Assembly (NCBI GenBank): GCA_001466705.2
Contig: LATX02000218.1
Coordinates: 62,001 to 126,000, forward strand
Reading direction: 5' to 3'
Source: Moniliophthora roreri
Lineage: Eukaryota; Basidiomycota; Agaricomycetes; Agaricales; Marasmiaceae
Length of the DNA: 64,000 nt
The position numbers and the translations under genes were made by a program. Shown one piece after another: positions 25,101 to 37,189 of this stretch (the first letter of the stretch is position 1; every line of letters starts with the position of its first letter). The notes beneath the pieces are model-generated. The model worked only from the letters and a program-made list of their open reading frames with translations, was not told the origin of the DNA and did not search any database.

Positions 25101-25694
25101 GTAGGTTGCATGTCATATTCAAAAGGTGGGGGCGACTGGAAGGACGATGTAACAGGCACCGTCGACCGTTGTCTCTGGCTTTGGGCTTGGCTATCTTGGT
25201 TCTGGTACGGCTGTTGTGGATGTATCGAGATAGGGGAGTATCTGGACAATTATCAGTACGATATTCAACAGAATGCAGAGTCCATAATAAGGGGTCGAAG
25301 TAAAATGGAAGCACGACAGGATTCGAAACTGTACTCACTCCCCGACACCTAATCCGTTATTTGCGTACCAGCTTCCCATTGTCATACTCCCTTCAGGTGC
25401 ATTGAACAGTCCTGCCGGTAATACTTCAGCCCCGCCTCCGGGGGCTAACATTGGTGTCCCGTGCATGTACTGCGGAATCTGGAGACGAACAGAATGGCCC
25501 GGTGCGACATGGATGCGCCCTGGCATGTGTCGGAGAGCGTTCATGTCGGCTGAAGTGGAGAGGGTATGAGCATTTTGGGTATGGCAGTTAGGCTGATTCG
25601 AGTTTGAAGGATGGGATTCCACGGTTTGGTCATATTCGTTGAAAACTCCGTATTGATAGTGATCATCGACTCGGAGGTATCGTTCAAATGGCAT
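22127..25694 (-). CDS. wc-1: White Collar-1-type blue-light photoreceptor (LOV-PAS-PAS, no zinc finger)
   Basis: Two exons: 25694-25339 (MPFERYLRVDDHYQYGVFN) and 25241-22127, joined by a 97-nt intron, total about 1156 residues. The LOV domain shows YDNPVIYVSPTFCRLTGY then GRNCRFLQSPDG, which contains the cysteine that bonds FMN in light, and the YKKNGDAFINLV strand. A second PAS domain has TPDFIHVVSLKGSFLYVAPS and VDLLFRAQTKQGKYVWVE. A third has GTVTRTGILLVVTSGVKDVL. A short coiled-coil stretch (LQQLRFANERLKEEIRGLEN) and a Ser/Pro/Gln-rich tail follow. No GATA-type zinc finger is present, as known for basidiomycete WC-1 (Dst1) proteins, where the WC-2 partner supplies DNA binding. The role is light-induced gene expression and fruiting control in the nucleus. 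Confidence 0.95.
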
Positions 25695-27819
25695 CTTGAG
25701 ACTTGAGTTGGTTTTTGACTGTGTCCAAATGATCAAGAAATCCGCCTAATTGTCCTATAAATATTTCAGAAATCGACGAAAGGGAGAGAGCTCGACCGTA
25801 CTGCGGGGTTTCTGAGTTGGGGCAAGAATTGGTCCAATCTCCACCTTGCTCCCCGCGACTGGCACTTTCTCCTTTTTACCGTTGGCGTAGGTTTCGTTAG
25901 TTGGATTGCTCGGCAATGAAGAATGTTGACGAGCTCGAAGTGTGATTCGATAAGAAAAGGAATGTGGTGGAGTCTGAGAGGGAGAGAGGCTCTTGGACAA
26001 CACAAACACCCACTCACTGACCAGAATGGAAAAGTCGGATTCAATTCATCCACCTATACTTCACCTTAGATAAGCGTCAATGCCCGCCAATAATGACGAA
26101 AAGGCTCAATTTCCATGCCTATATGCGACAGTAATGGTACATTTGATTTAATTGTGCGCTCCGAGTAACTACATTGAACACGGCAAGGTGCGCTAAGAGC
26201 AGATGTTTGAGAGAATAGCGCATAAATTGGGGTTATCCCCATTTCCTGTGTATTGCCCGATGCGACCGCGACAGACAGAAGGCGAAAAAGTTAATTAGTG
26301 CACAAACAACAACCCTGAGACCCACATACGCCACGACGCATGCTGGGAATAGCACAGTACACACCCATGGGGACGAAAATTCAAGGTGGTACTCCCGAGG
26401 AGGCCCTTAGTTCCGCATAACCATGTACCTCAAGAACACATCAGTTTGCATCAGTTTGACATTCGTTGAAACTTTGGTCATGATGAAATCCTAAAGATAC
26501 ATATGGTCAACGAGCGTCTCGTCCAAAGATCGAGGGATGGATAACGTAGAAGCGAGCAAGTCGGACAGTCCCAGCAAAGGGGATGTCACCGATGCAGAAG
26601 CGGCAAGGCGAAAAGGCACACAAGATGATAAGAACCGACTCACCGACGCGACCCAAATATCGGATTTCCTAGGAATGGTCAACACACACTTACGAGCTAA
26701 AAGCTACATTTGACAGAAGGTTAAAAACGAAACGGCGGGAGATGGTGGAATACACTTGGAGCGGATCCAGATGCCACAAAATCAAGCTTTGCTGGTAGAG
26801 ACGTGCAGTATCCTAGGATTCATGAATGCTCGCCGACAAAGCACCTGCGCAGGGAAATATGTATCTAGGTAACGCCGCGTTATGTACTTACCCAGTGTTC
26901 GGGAAATGTTTTCAAATCGGCGACGGGACATCAATGCATCAATGATCTACATTCGCATTCGAATGCGAGAGAATTGCAAGCATATCGGATCTCCCCGACC
27001 AATCCCCGACAGGCGACATTTATATGTAATCGAAGTATGCCTTGGGTCACCGGGACCATCGCTTTGACATCATCTATCATCTAAGGAATTCTGAAAGCCT
27101 TTTGAAAATACGACCAACTCACTGGTACAAATGAATGACCAAGCCAAACTGAAGGTGAGAACCCGTCGCATGAGTTCCTCCAAGCATGCGTTATTAGTCT
27201 TGCGAGTCTGGTCAGCGCTGTCCAGCACCGCGTTAAAAGTTGGAGCCGGGTATAGATGGGTAGCGTGGAACATCAAAAACTAGAGGTCGTGAGCTTTCAG
27301 AGCCATGGATCATTGAATACGTGGTCGTCCGACGCCTGAATCCCGAGTATACACCAAAACGACCAAGGCACAACTCAGTGTCTGGTCGCACACAGAAGCG
27401 AGATTCCGATTGGCACTTGACGACTAGTGTAACCCACTAGATTAGTTATGGAAAGCTTCGAGCGGGTTTTGTAAGTACTTACCTGCGCTTGAGCCTGAAT
27501 GAAGATGGCTTTCCAGACTCGAAAATTCGATCCTTGATTGTGACTCTCAGCAACGCGAAACGTCACACCAGACACCCCAAGATATTCCCCCGACCCCCCT
27601 CATCCGGGACCGCCGAATTCGAGGGATGTATCATCGATGTTTTAAATCCACCTGAATCGTCTCATGCAGCCAAAAGTCTTACCAAACCGCCGAAAACTCA
27701 TGAGCACGGGCGGGTAAACTTGCTTTATTCCGCTCCCAACTTTATCAGGGGACCCATCATACCCACGTCACCGTGACTAGTAGTTTAACCACCGCCATCT
27801 GTCTGGACCATGCTGTAGG
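25695..27819. other. Long intergenic stretch upstream of wc-1
   Basis: About 2.1 kb without a recognisable gene. The part next to 25695 must contain the wc-1 promoter. Short open frames on both strands show no domain or splice support. No tRNA or repeat was recognised. Confidence 0.4.
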
Positions 27820-29016
27820 ATGTTATTGAGACAGTATCGAGGTACGAATGGTCAAATAACTCATGCAGTCACTAAATCCTATTCTCTATAGGTGCTCATT
27901 TCCCCGCAGAAATCGTTCGAGAAATCGTCAGTTGGACTTCCGAATCAAATTGAAAACACGAGCTACACACCTACTACCTTGTTTCGAAAGCCTGGCATGC
28001 TCACCACACATTGCGAAGTACATCCGAATCCTCAGCCTTTTCATTTACGATAAGATTCCAAACCAGGATCCATTCCTCATTCTTGCTTCATTACCACCGC
28101 TTCCCGGCGTGTACGAACTTAAGTGGGGACCTTTCCCAGCTCCAACTGTACTCACTCCTGCTGTTGTGCAATTTCTGCGGGGAACGCCCATTTCACGGGC
28201 CGTGGAAGTTGAAGCGCAGTTTTTGGACAATAATACTTTCGAGAGAAGCCGCCGAATCCGATTCTAGCCTTGCTTCGCTGTCCGATCTTCACCAATTCGA
28301 AGACCTTTACATCGGCGAAGAAAAAAGTACGACTTGTTTTTTGACCCCACGTGGCAGACCTCTAAATCAGCTCATCTTCGCGAGCTTGTGATAGGGTCTA
28401 TTGAAATCAGTCCTCCAGTACTCTATCGAGTTCTCGAAGAGTTGGCTCTCAAAAGTTTGATCATCGATCCAGTTGATTGTTCGGGTGAGTTCTCTCACTC
28501 TTTCGGCGAAGGGACATTTCACAAATATCATTTGATGAACAGGTCATGCCATTCAGCTTCGACCGCTGCCCTCGTCGTTGCCTCCGTTACATGCCCTCCG
28601 TACCTTGGCATTCGGTACCATAGAGCTCGGCAACATTAGGCAAAGTGCATGCAAACCCAAAAAAAAAAAAAAGTTCTTAGATGGGCGTGCGATTTTCTAC
28701 AAGTGGTTTTTTGGCGGACTCGGTCAAGTGTCTACAACTCACGTTCTATGCTTCGGCGCCACGGCACGCTGAAGCTATCGTGAAGAAATATAGATGGAAG
28801 CATCTGACCTCTATCCTGCTGAAATGGTGCACCATCGAAGAACTCGTGCTTCACTTCGAAATACCCCATGACTTTGAACTGGCGAAGAGGGAAGAGTTGG
28901 AGACCCAAGTACGACAACGCATTCCCACCTCGGTATTTAGCGGAAGAACTGTACGTGTGCGTTGGGGCGAGTGGAGCGTTTCAGCCACAAATCGTAAATT
29001 TCTTGACGATGTTTGA
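27820..29016 (+). pseudogene. F-box-like pseudogene
   Basis: A 22-nt first exon (MLLRQYR, 27820-27841) and the acceptor at 27891 give GAHFPAEIVREIVSWTSESN. An in-frame TGA then interrupts the F-box region before HTYYLVSKAW. About 50 codons are missing before SPHIAKYIRILSLFIYDK. Further frame breaks separate LPPLPGVYELKWGPF, HLRELVIGSIEISPPVLYRV, LRPLPSSLPPLHALRTLAFG and YRWKHLTSILLKWCTIEELV. An A-run of 13 near 28660 lies in one broken join. The end retains the DFELAKREELETQV and VRVRWGEW motifs of the family. The structure was clearly that of the intact relatives. Confidence 0.75.
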
Positions 29017-29841
29017 AATAGAGAGTAATCTTCCTGGGTTCCGTGCGCTATTCCCACGAGGATCCGGATGGGGATGAAGATAAAGGTGAGGACTCGGGAG
29101 TTTCGGAACACGATGATAAAGAGGAGGAAGTGTCCTCGGTCTGATACAGATAAACAGACTTTCCTGATATTCCACTCCAGTCTCGTCGAAATCGCGTCAA
29201 ACGTTAAGATATTACAGAGGGAAATGCCATTATGTTTCCCCGGGCCTCCCCCCAACCCACACATGACCTAACGCTCAACTATAGAATAATACTTCCACCA
29301 CCTTACCCACGACGGGCTTTTTGTAAATGCCTGAACAGCAATCGATGAATCATCTTCCTTCTGCTTAGATAGACAATCTCGATGCTAGTGGGATAACACG
29401 CGTGTATCATACTAGGGTCCGCCTCGGACAAAGTAAGGTGGCAATCCTCCTAGTTTCATTGGAGGCAGGCAGCAGGTCCAGCTGTCACACAAACACATTT
29501 GGCTGTAAGTATCACCTGTTCATTCTCCAATGTCTGTATCAAGATGTATTTGCGTTCGGGGTTCGTCGTCATCCTGTGTGAATGCGCTTATTGGTCAACG
29601 TGCAGTTGGTGTAAGCTCTCCTTCTGCACTTGTTCGCTGAGGACTGATTTGTATTAGGCTCCCAGAAGGGGAAATCGACCTCGCGATTTAAATGCTGACC
29701 CGTCAAGGAAGTGGCTTCGTAGGGCTTCATTCAATTGACATTGAGCGAGTCGCGTAAAAAGCTGGATGCAAGCTGGATGTACATTTCTTGGAAGCGAAAA
29801 CAGGTGTGTCCTATACCAGTCCCTAAACTGTTACTGCCTAA
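29017..29841. other. Intergenic stretch, no gene seen
   Basis: Lies between the broken F-box-like copy and the 3' end of the minus-strand kinase gene. A G-rich/Glu-rich frame just after 29037 (DEDKGEDSGVSEHDDKEEEV) looks like the relic of the acidic tail that closes related genes. The rest holds nothing I recognise. Confidence 0.4.
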
Positions 29842-31208
29842 TCATGCCTTGGGCATTGGGACAGCTGAGTTGCCCTTCGCTATAGACGACAGCTGTTTCC
29901 GCCAATGTCGGAGTCCATGTGATGAATTAGACTCGCCGACAGGAACCAACGGTGCCCTGAGCTTTCGCCACCCTAGCTTATTGCGGATCTCGTCGAACCG
30001 AGCGACGACTTCACTCATCTTTGGTCGATCTTTTGGGTCCGAACTCGTCATATCATTAACGAGCCCATCCATAAACTCAAGACCGGCAAGTTGAGGAAAC
30101 AATTCCGTAGAAAGACCCTAAAAATACATGTATTAGACAGTACGTTAAGAGATTCAGAGTTACAACGCACTCCCTGTGTAAAACATTCCGCAATCATGTT
30201 CCCGAGCCGATATACATCGACAGCAAAAGGATCGCACTTGTCGTTTCGTTTGAATTCCGGTACCGTCGTGTCCCCACCGTATCCCGGTTCCATCAATGCG
30301 TCTTCGTTATCTGCATACAGCTGACTCAGACCAAAGTCGATGTAGTAGTATTTGACAGGATGATCGGTTCGTGAAGTGGACTCGACCTTCCCGGACCAGT
30401 CAAGTGCCATCTTGTTATTTGCGGGATGTATTTGGACGGAGTAGAGGGGTGATGAGTCCATCATGATATTGTTGAACTTGATATCACTGTATCGAAGGTA
30501 AACCTTGTGAAGGGAGTTTTGGAGGTTGAGTGGACGTACTTGTGAGCGATTCGGTGTCTATGGAGCCAGTCAAGACCCTGTATATCCAATAGTGAGAAAG
30601 AAAATAAGTTTGGTATCAGGCAATGTACCTCAAACATTTGTCGAAAGAATTCCACTGCCTCACCGACCGTCCCAAAGGAAGGTTCATGCCATCGGGTGAA
30701 GAAAGGCGTCACCAATAAGAGAATATCTCCGTTGTATATTTCTTTCGGAATGGACAAAAGCTCGTAGCAAGGAGCACAATGGTTTTGGGGATCGGATACG
30801 AATGGTTCCTTGGCTAGGAATCGGTTCATCTCTGCTTCATTTGCTTCGGACGGGTTAGACAAGTCGAGCCTCTTGAACTGGATGATCTTTCCATCGGGTA
30901 GCCTTTCTCCGTCTAGTAAATTCTCGATGGTCTGAAATCGTTTTGTCAATACCAATGTATGAAAGGATATTTTTGAAAACACACACATTGAGCACCTGTC
31001 CATCCTCACAGAGCAGAGGACTCCGACTGCTAGCCTTCCATGACGGCTCCCATTCAGGGCGATAACGGGGTCGCAACGCATATCCTTTCTCGCGAAGCCA
31101 AGGTTCGCAACGGATCCAGAACTGTTCTTCCTCAAGAAGCTCTTCAACATCCTTGCGGCCGATACGAGTCGAACTCTTTCGTCGCCTTGTTCTCCCACGG
31201 TTGGTCAT
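29842..31208 (-). CDS. Protein kinase of an agaricomycete-expanded family
   Basis: The ATG at 31208 starts MTNRGRTRRRKSSTRIGRKD. Coding exons continue with FWIRCEPWLREKGYALRPRY, TIENLLDGERLPDGKIIQFK, YNGDILLLVTPFFTRWHEP, GLDWLHRHRIAH-NDIKFNNIMM, KYYYIDFGLSQLY and DPFAVDVYRLGNMIAE, ending with MTSSDPKDRPKMSEVVARFD. The catalytic-loop Asp and the DFG motif are intact. The HRD motif reads HND, so this is a non-RD kinase. The CDPFAVDVYRLGN layout with a long insert between catalytic loop and DFG (DSSPLYSVQIHP) matches kinases strongly expanded in mushrooms (AgaK1-like). Substrates are unknown. About five short introns; splice joins at the exon ends look canonical. Confidence 0.78.
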
Positions 31209-31424
31209 TGATTCAATTTGGGAAGATGGTAAAGGGAAGAGATGAGGATTTGCGTCCTACCAAGGAGTAGAAATAGGAGAGAAATATGTCATGGTGAAAG
31301 CTGTGGCGCGTTCACTTGGCTGAGCAGAACAATTCAGAACCTATGACGCTATGATGAGCAGGGCGTGTGAATCTAAACAACGCGTTTTCTTCCACTTCGT
31401 CGCAAGGCTTGACCTTACCACACA

Positions 31425-32806
31425 ATGAGTACATTATCACCAGGTTTGCCTTTTAACTACTCAAAATATGTATTCTTGATTCAAATTTGATTCCAGATGC
31501 TCATCTTCCCCCTGAGATCGTCATGGAGATTGTCAAGTGGAATTCAACAAATCGTTCGGTGCTGCGCCAATGCTGTCTTGTCTCGCACCTCTGGCGAAAC
31601 GCATCTCTCCCTTTCCTGTTTCACGAAGTAAAGCTTCGTGGAGCAGCCGATTTTTGCTCGTGGCATGATGCAACGCCAGAAGTCTTGCGACATATCCGGC
31701 GCGTGGTCTTCCGACACGCAAAGAACTACAGTAGGCCTCATGAATGTGATCATGAATATGAACCACGATCCCTCTCCATGGTTCACAAAATCCCAGTCTC
31801 TCCTCAAGTTTTGGAGCTTGTTTGGCTGTATAGGGACTACACTACCACGGTCACACCAGACGTCGTCAAATTTTTGGCTACCTTTCCGAGCCTAGAAGCG
31901 GTCAAAATTGATTCTGGCATCGTAGACACAGCCCACTTCAAGCACTTTGTCGGGAGTTGTGGTCGTCTAAAGAAATTGGAATTGGGAATGTCTACCACGT
32001 CCATTTTTCGTCCACAACTTGTACCTGTTCAAAAGTTGCGGATCCAGGACCCTCGGAGCATTGACCTTTCATTGCTTCAATCGCTGATAATAGGCACGGA
32101 TGACTTTCCGATGCTTCTCGAAGCTCTGTTTGCCGATTCGAAACCAGCGAGGTTGCTATCGTTCACAATCACTTGCACGGCGAATTATTCCGATTTGTCC
32201 AGCGTGTGGCATTTCCTAAATATGTTCTCGAGCACTATCCAACATCTTACTCTAGACACACATGGCATGACAGGAGATGGTATGTTATACACAATTCAGA
32301 CTTGCCCAAGCACGCAACTCACGCTAGTGAACAGAACTTCCTCCACCACTTCGATCCTCTATGATTTGCTCACCTTGTCCATCCTTGCACACTTTTACGC
32401 TTACCGGTCTCCATGATCCTAAATCCTGCGGAGGTTTCTGCAGTGAGATGGTGCGATGGCTGCCCACTTTATTCCGATATTTGCCTGGCAGACTTACGAC
32501 GTTGGAGCTCAAATTCACCGCTGTATGTCACCAAGAATTCGAGGCCGTTTTTAGCTCGAGGTATGGTTGGCGCAAGCTGGCTACGTCCATCCTCAAGCTG
32601 TATCCTACCTTCACGAGGATTGTGATATGGCTCAACACAGACAGCCAGTTTTTCCGATTCGACGATCGCATGGCCCTTGTAGCACTATCGAAGGAAAAAA
32701 TGCCAGATCTAGGGCCAATACAAGTAGAGGTCGAATTTGGGGGTAAGTTGAGACCCTTGTAGTGTGCTTCGACTTAATCGTGTCTACAGATCAATACTAC
32801 CGTTAG
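31425..32806 (+). CDS. F-box-like protein
   Basis: Four exons: 31425-31443 (19 nt, MSTLSP), 31497-32279, 32335 to about 32742, and a last mini-exon (DQYYR) ending at 32806. The joins give DAHLPPEIVMEIVKWN and CLVSHLWRNASLPFLFHE (F-box region). Leucine-rich segments follow (SPQVLELVWLYRDYTT, LATFPSLEAVKID, HFVGSCGRLKKLELG), then MTGD-ELPPPLRSSM and WLPTLFRYLPGRLTTLELKF in exon 3. All introns are phase 1. It lacks the acidic tail. It is the closest relative of the broken copy starting at 33038, indicating a recent tandem duplication. Confidence 0.82.
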
Positions 32807-33037
32807 GTTTGATGAGGAGCTAAGTTGTCGACATGTACTGTCCTCCTGAGCTGTCTATCTCATGTCTTAGCCGAATAGCAACAGAGAAGGCATTTGTCCG
32901 CCATCTGTAGCCTGAAAAATGGAAATGTGTCAGAGATATCCCGGGTTGGTGACGGCATTACATATGTCGCAGTTCGAATGCGGTTCAACTTGTGTATTGT
33001 CGACCATTACCGAAATCCTCTCAGAGTACTGCTCTGA

Positions 33038-34279
33038 ATGAGTGTGCAAGCTTCAGGTTTCTTGCTCTCATCTTTTATAGCGAAAATGATTCATTCGTGG
33101 TCATGCATACAGATTCCCGAATCCCGAATGAAATCGTGCCCGAGATCGTCAAATGGAACAGGAAGAATTGCCAGGAGCTGCACAAGTACTGTCACGTATT
33201 GCACATCTGGCGTGGCGCGTGTCTACCCTTTCTGTTCATTGAAGCCGGTCTTCGCAAGTTGACCAGTTTCAACTCATGGCATGACGCCTCACCCGAGGTT
33301 CGGCAACACATCTGCCGTGTCGTTTTCAGGCATGTGAGAAACAAGGATAACGCAGAACGTGATTGGTACACAAGCTCACCGTCTCTCCAAGGGTTCCAGA
33401 GCTTGTGTGGTACTCACTTGATGCCACCATGATGACTCCTGATACAGTGCGGTTTCTGGAGTCCTCCCCCGGCTTGGAGAAGGTGAAATTCAGCTCCAGA
33501 TTTGTAAATCTCAACCATTTGAAGGATTTTGTTGGTCATTGTGGCCCTCTAAAGGAGCTGGAGTTAGCATATAACACCACTGTTTACAAGTCACCGCTGC
33601 TCGTCCTTTTCGAGGCACCCCAAATCTGCAGATTTAATCTATCGTCCTCCGATTTCTCAAAGTTGGCAGAGAGTTTTCTGATACTCTTTGACTCATTGTT
33701 GCTCGACTCCGGCCCAGTCAAGCTACAACCCTTCACGGTAAATCTGTGTCGGTATTCGCTACCTGACGTTTGGCGTTACTTGCAGATCTTTTCGTCTTTT
33801 ATCGAACATTTCATTCTAGACTTTCAAGGAATGACAGCGGAAGGTCAGCTCTCTCCTACAAAAGAGCTGAACAAGAAGCTGACATCTTGTCGTTCCATGT
33901 AGCTGTCCCGCCGCGATCTATACCGCCCATGGCATGTCTCCCCTGCCTGCTTCTCAACAAACTCACACTGACCGGCTTGCGAGACCCTCAATCCCAAGCC
34001 CGGGCCTATACACGTGTCTTGGAATGGCTGCCCACGTTGTTACGATACCTGCCTGCAAGGCTGACGACATTGGAGCTGTATTTCCACGCCTTCGACTCCC
34101 ACGAATTAGACGACCACTTCATGATGAAATACAATTGGCGGCGGCTCGCTGCATCTATTGTGGAGATATACCCCACCTTCCAGAGAATTGTTATCCGGCT
34201 TAGGTCCTACCAAATGTCCTTATATCTCATGATGATCGTTATATATAGGCGTCAACGACTCGCACGATGCAATCCTTAA
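33038..34279 (+). pseudogene. F-box-like gene, tandem copy of the preceding one, frameshifted
   Basis: A 19-nt first exon at 33038-33056 (MSVQAS) splices to 33113 and yields DSRIPNEIVPEIVKWNRKN and LHIWRGACLPFLFIEAG. Near 33355-33365 the frame changes: the region equivalent to the His/Glu-rich loop of the 31425 gene is deleted, and MVHKLTVSPRVPELVW continues in another frame. After that the copy reads well (LKDFVGHCGPLKELELAY; a phase 1 intron at about 33845-33902; LPCLLLNKLTLTGLRD). The C-terminus then drifts (RSYQMSLYLMMIVIYRR) instead of the family ending. Either this is a pseudogene or a short unannotated intron bypasses the lesion; I favour a pseudogene. Confidence 0.6.
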
Positions 34280-34401
34280 TGAGTGGAATGACGGAAGAGG
34301 TCTTTCCGATTGAACTTGAATATACTGCAGTTAGTACGAGTTCATGTGAAATGCAGTACGAGTTACAAAATGTTAGCAATGTGAGATCAGGTCCCGTGCG
34401 A

Positions 34402-35265
34402 TCAGTCGAAAAGAGACCTTGAACCCTCCAGCCAAACCCATAACATTCCCCGGTCAACCCGCTCCTTAACTTCCCTCGGTTTCTGTAAGTTGTCACCATA
34501 CAACAACTCTGCGGGTGTATCTACCGGTGCATAATTGTTGTACAGGATATCGTCAGTGAAACTCTATCCCTCTGCGATCACCACAGCCTGAATCACTCGT
34601 TGAGCCTCCTCAAGAGCAGTAAGGAAATACACATCGCCGACGGCACTGTCCTAATGTATCTCAAGTAACGCCGAGGCCGTGCTATAAGCGAAGGGCTCTG
34701 CGGCGGAGGTGATAGAGGGGAAAGGTCTGTTGTTGATCTGTGCATCGGAGATAACCTTCTCGAATCGAGTTTTCATCATAGCTAGGAACGGTATGTTTGG
34801 CATCTCTGGTGTGATATGATTACTGTCAGAAGACGAACGGGTTGATCGAGTATCTTACCCATTCGGCATGTTTGCTTCAAAATTGCCGTGCAGTGCGTCG
34901 CCTGCTTCGATACCTGGAGCGTCGATACATCAAGACTTGGATCCAGAATTCCGCTCGTCCAACGCTCGTCTCTTACCCGTCTCACACTCGTGCTCTCCTC
35001 CTTCTATTGTGGCCTTCCATCCTTTCATATCCTCCAAGATAATGTGGGTACATCTGAAGTCATTGGACCGTTTCGAAGATTTCAACGATGCTGTTGAGAA
35101 ATAGTCGCGGGCGGCGGCTCCGAGACGCATCCTTTTCGGTCCTTCAGCGCTTCGCCCCTGTGTTCCGTCTCTAGTCCCAGTTGTAAGACACAATTGCATG
35201 GTGTGGAAGGCGTGAATGGACTCCGTCAATGCTTGTGTCTGTTCATTCGTGGTGGTGGATATCAT
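34402..35265 (-). pseudogene. Relic of an FAD-linked oxidoreductase (berberine-bridge-enzyme type), C-terminal part
   Basis: Pieces in several frames align in order with the C-terminal half of secreted FAD-linked oxidases of the BBE-like family. They are GRSAEGPKRMRLGAAARDYF, LDERNSGSKS, DPSLDVSTLQVSK, KTRFEKVISDAQINNRPFPS and DILYNNYAPVDTPAELLYGD (the conserved berberine-like end), followed by a frameshift to NVMGLAGGFKVSF. Two in-frame stops interrupt the middle, after SALLEIH and after VVIAEG. The N-terminal FAD-binding (PCMH) part is missing. It is not functional; it records a lost oxidoreductase gene squeezed between F-box-like genes. Confidence 0.72.
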
Positions 35266-35356
35266 TCGAGTCCGACACGGACATCCGGTGACACCGGCCT
35301 TATACCACCCGGACCGGGAGACTGCTTAACATCTCAAACTCAACACTTCTACCACC

Positions 35357-36972
35357 ATGGCTAGCAACCAGGACTCGCTCCTCCACTTTCCAACGGATAT
35401 CATTGATGTGATTATGGAGCTGTCCTCTAAATCTAGCCTGATATCCCTTTGTCTCGTCTGCAAAGCATTGAAAGAGGCAGCAACGCGAGTTTTATACCAT
35501 ACCCTGTTGTTGAAGAAACCTTCAAAGCTTGTACAATGCTTGAGGACATTGTTACAAAACCCTCTTGCTGCCGCGTCATGTCGTATTTTTTGTATCAAAT
35601 ACCCGTGCGTTCAGAGAACTCTCTGATCTTTATGATGACTGATGGGCCAATTTTCACAACAGCATTGAAATCGTTCCACGGAAAGCGACACATCTTGGTG
35701 CATTTTTCGGTCTGCTAGCCAAAGTGCTGCCTAGGATATTCAATCTTCGAAACATATCGATAACGATATCACACCAGCATGAGGCTGGCCTTCCCCTCAC
35801 AAAGCGTGTGGACTTCATCTTGCAGAACTGCACATACCCACATCTTAAACAAGCTTTTATGAAAATGCCAATCACGCCTGCGGTTATTCAGTTCCTGGAG
35901 AGGCACCAGAAGACAGTTGAGCTCGTCGTGTTACTTCCTTATGGCGACCAATTCGCGATGACCTTTGACCGAGCTTATTACTTTCCTCGACTAGAGCATT
36001 TCTACGCGAATGCCACGTCGGCTCTATCATTCTTCAAATCCCTGCCTTTTGACGCATTGCCGGGATTACGACAGTTGACAATATACTGGATGCCGCTTGA
36101 GATCGTCGACCTTAGGGTGTTGATGACTGTGATGAAGAAGAAGTGTCGAGACCAAGAGGTTAAGCTTGCGTTCTTCCGGATTGGCCGGAACGATGATAAT
36201 GACTTGATTGAGGAGGTTTCTCTGCAATTCCCTCATGTGAATGAACTTAGCGTCTGCTCATACGGTAACGAGGACTGGCAGGTATGTTTAACATCAACTC
36301 TTTTTCCTTTTGCCGCTGCTGAGTTTTCTGTGTTTAGGAAACATGTCAGGCTGTTGCTCAGAGTCTGAGTAGATGTACAACCTTATCCTCTTTCTGGTGG
36401 ACGGTCAAACTATCCGAAACTGATGCACCGCGCAGAATGCTGGATCTGGAAGAAGAGCTTTCGATAATCATATCATTTGGTGCTGCATGCCCCTCACTAC
36501 ATCATTGCAGAGTGCCATGTAAGTCGAGAAAATCTTATGAAGACGTCTCTAATTGATTGCGTCCGAAGATGGCATCTCCTGGATTAACACACGGAACATC
36601 AAGAACCTTTGGGTCCCTTGTGAAAATGCGAGGGATGAACTTAGTGCCTATCCGTTCCTATTCTACCTGATCCATCGTAGGAAATATCCCCCTCTAGCAG
36701 AACTACTCAATTACATCGAGGTACGCTCTGAAATAGATGCGTCAATTCTCAGTATCACAGCTAGGTTCAGGGAGACGGAGAAGTTGAACGTCGAGAGCGT
36801 GGAGAGGAAGGAAGCAACTACAAATCTGATGGCAGCTGGAGCAGGATTTGGGCTGTGGAGCTACTCCGAGCTCAGGGATCATCATCTGGTGCGCCACCTC
36901 CAGAAGGTAATTCGAACCATGCATGATATTAGTAGAAAGTTCCTCCTACAGCACGATGTGGAGTTACCTTGA
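35357..36972 (+). CDS. F-box protein of a second type (leucine-rich)
   Basis: Starts MASNQDSLLHFPTDIIDVIM, followed by SLISLCLVCKALKEAATRVL, a canonical F-box helix pattern different from the phase-1 family around it. Later exons carry LPRIFNLRNISITISHQHEA, MPITPAVIQFLERHQKTVEL and LRQLTIYWMPLEIVDLRVLM. After the intron 36282-36338 comes ETCQAVAQSLSRCTTLSSFW; after a second intron (about 36520-36568), PYGISWINTRNIKNLWVP. The C-terminal exon ends ISRKFLLQHDVELP at 36972. The join between exon 1 and the block beginning about 35650 is not resolved: the open frame stops at 35628, and I could not find a convincing donor and acceptor pair. The gene may therefore carry a frameshift there. Confidence 0.62.
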
Positions 36973-37189
36973 CGAGTGTCTGTTACTACAAGTGATATGT
37001 ACATTATCTGCTAAATCATGATTGCAAATACTGCAACCATGGACATAATGGGCATTGGTTCTTGGGGTAGTCTGCATCCATCTCTACGTAGCTGAATGTC
37101 AACTCTTTGGCGAGGGTATAAGATTGATTCCTCCTCTTCCGCCGACACGAACCGACGATCTATGTGTGTCGGTTAGCATTGGCGCAAGG

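Noticed and set aside
24823..25338. 171-codon open frame on the minus strand overlapping wc-1
   Set aside because: It is an alternative frame of the wc-1 exon and the first intron; the wc-1 frame is clearly the coding one.
26491..27776. Several short open frames upstream of wc-1
   Set aside because: No domain, conserved motif or splice pattern; length is expected by chance.
14161..29016. CpG-decay signature as a general cause of F-box pseudogenes
   Set aside because: The broken F-box-like copies keep many CpG and fail by indels and deletions rather than by CGA-to-TGA changes, so the retrotransposon signature does not apply.
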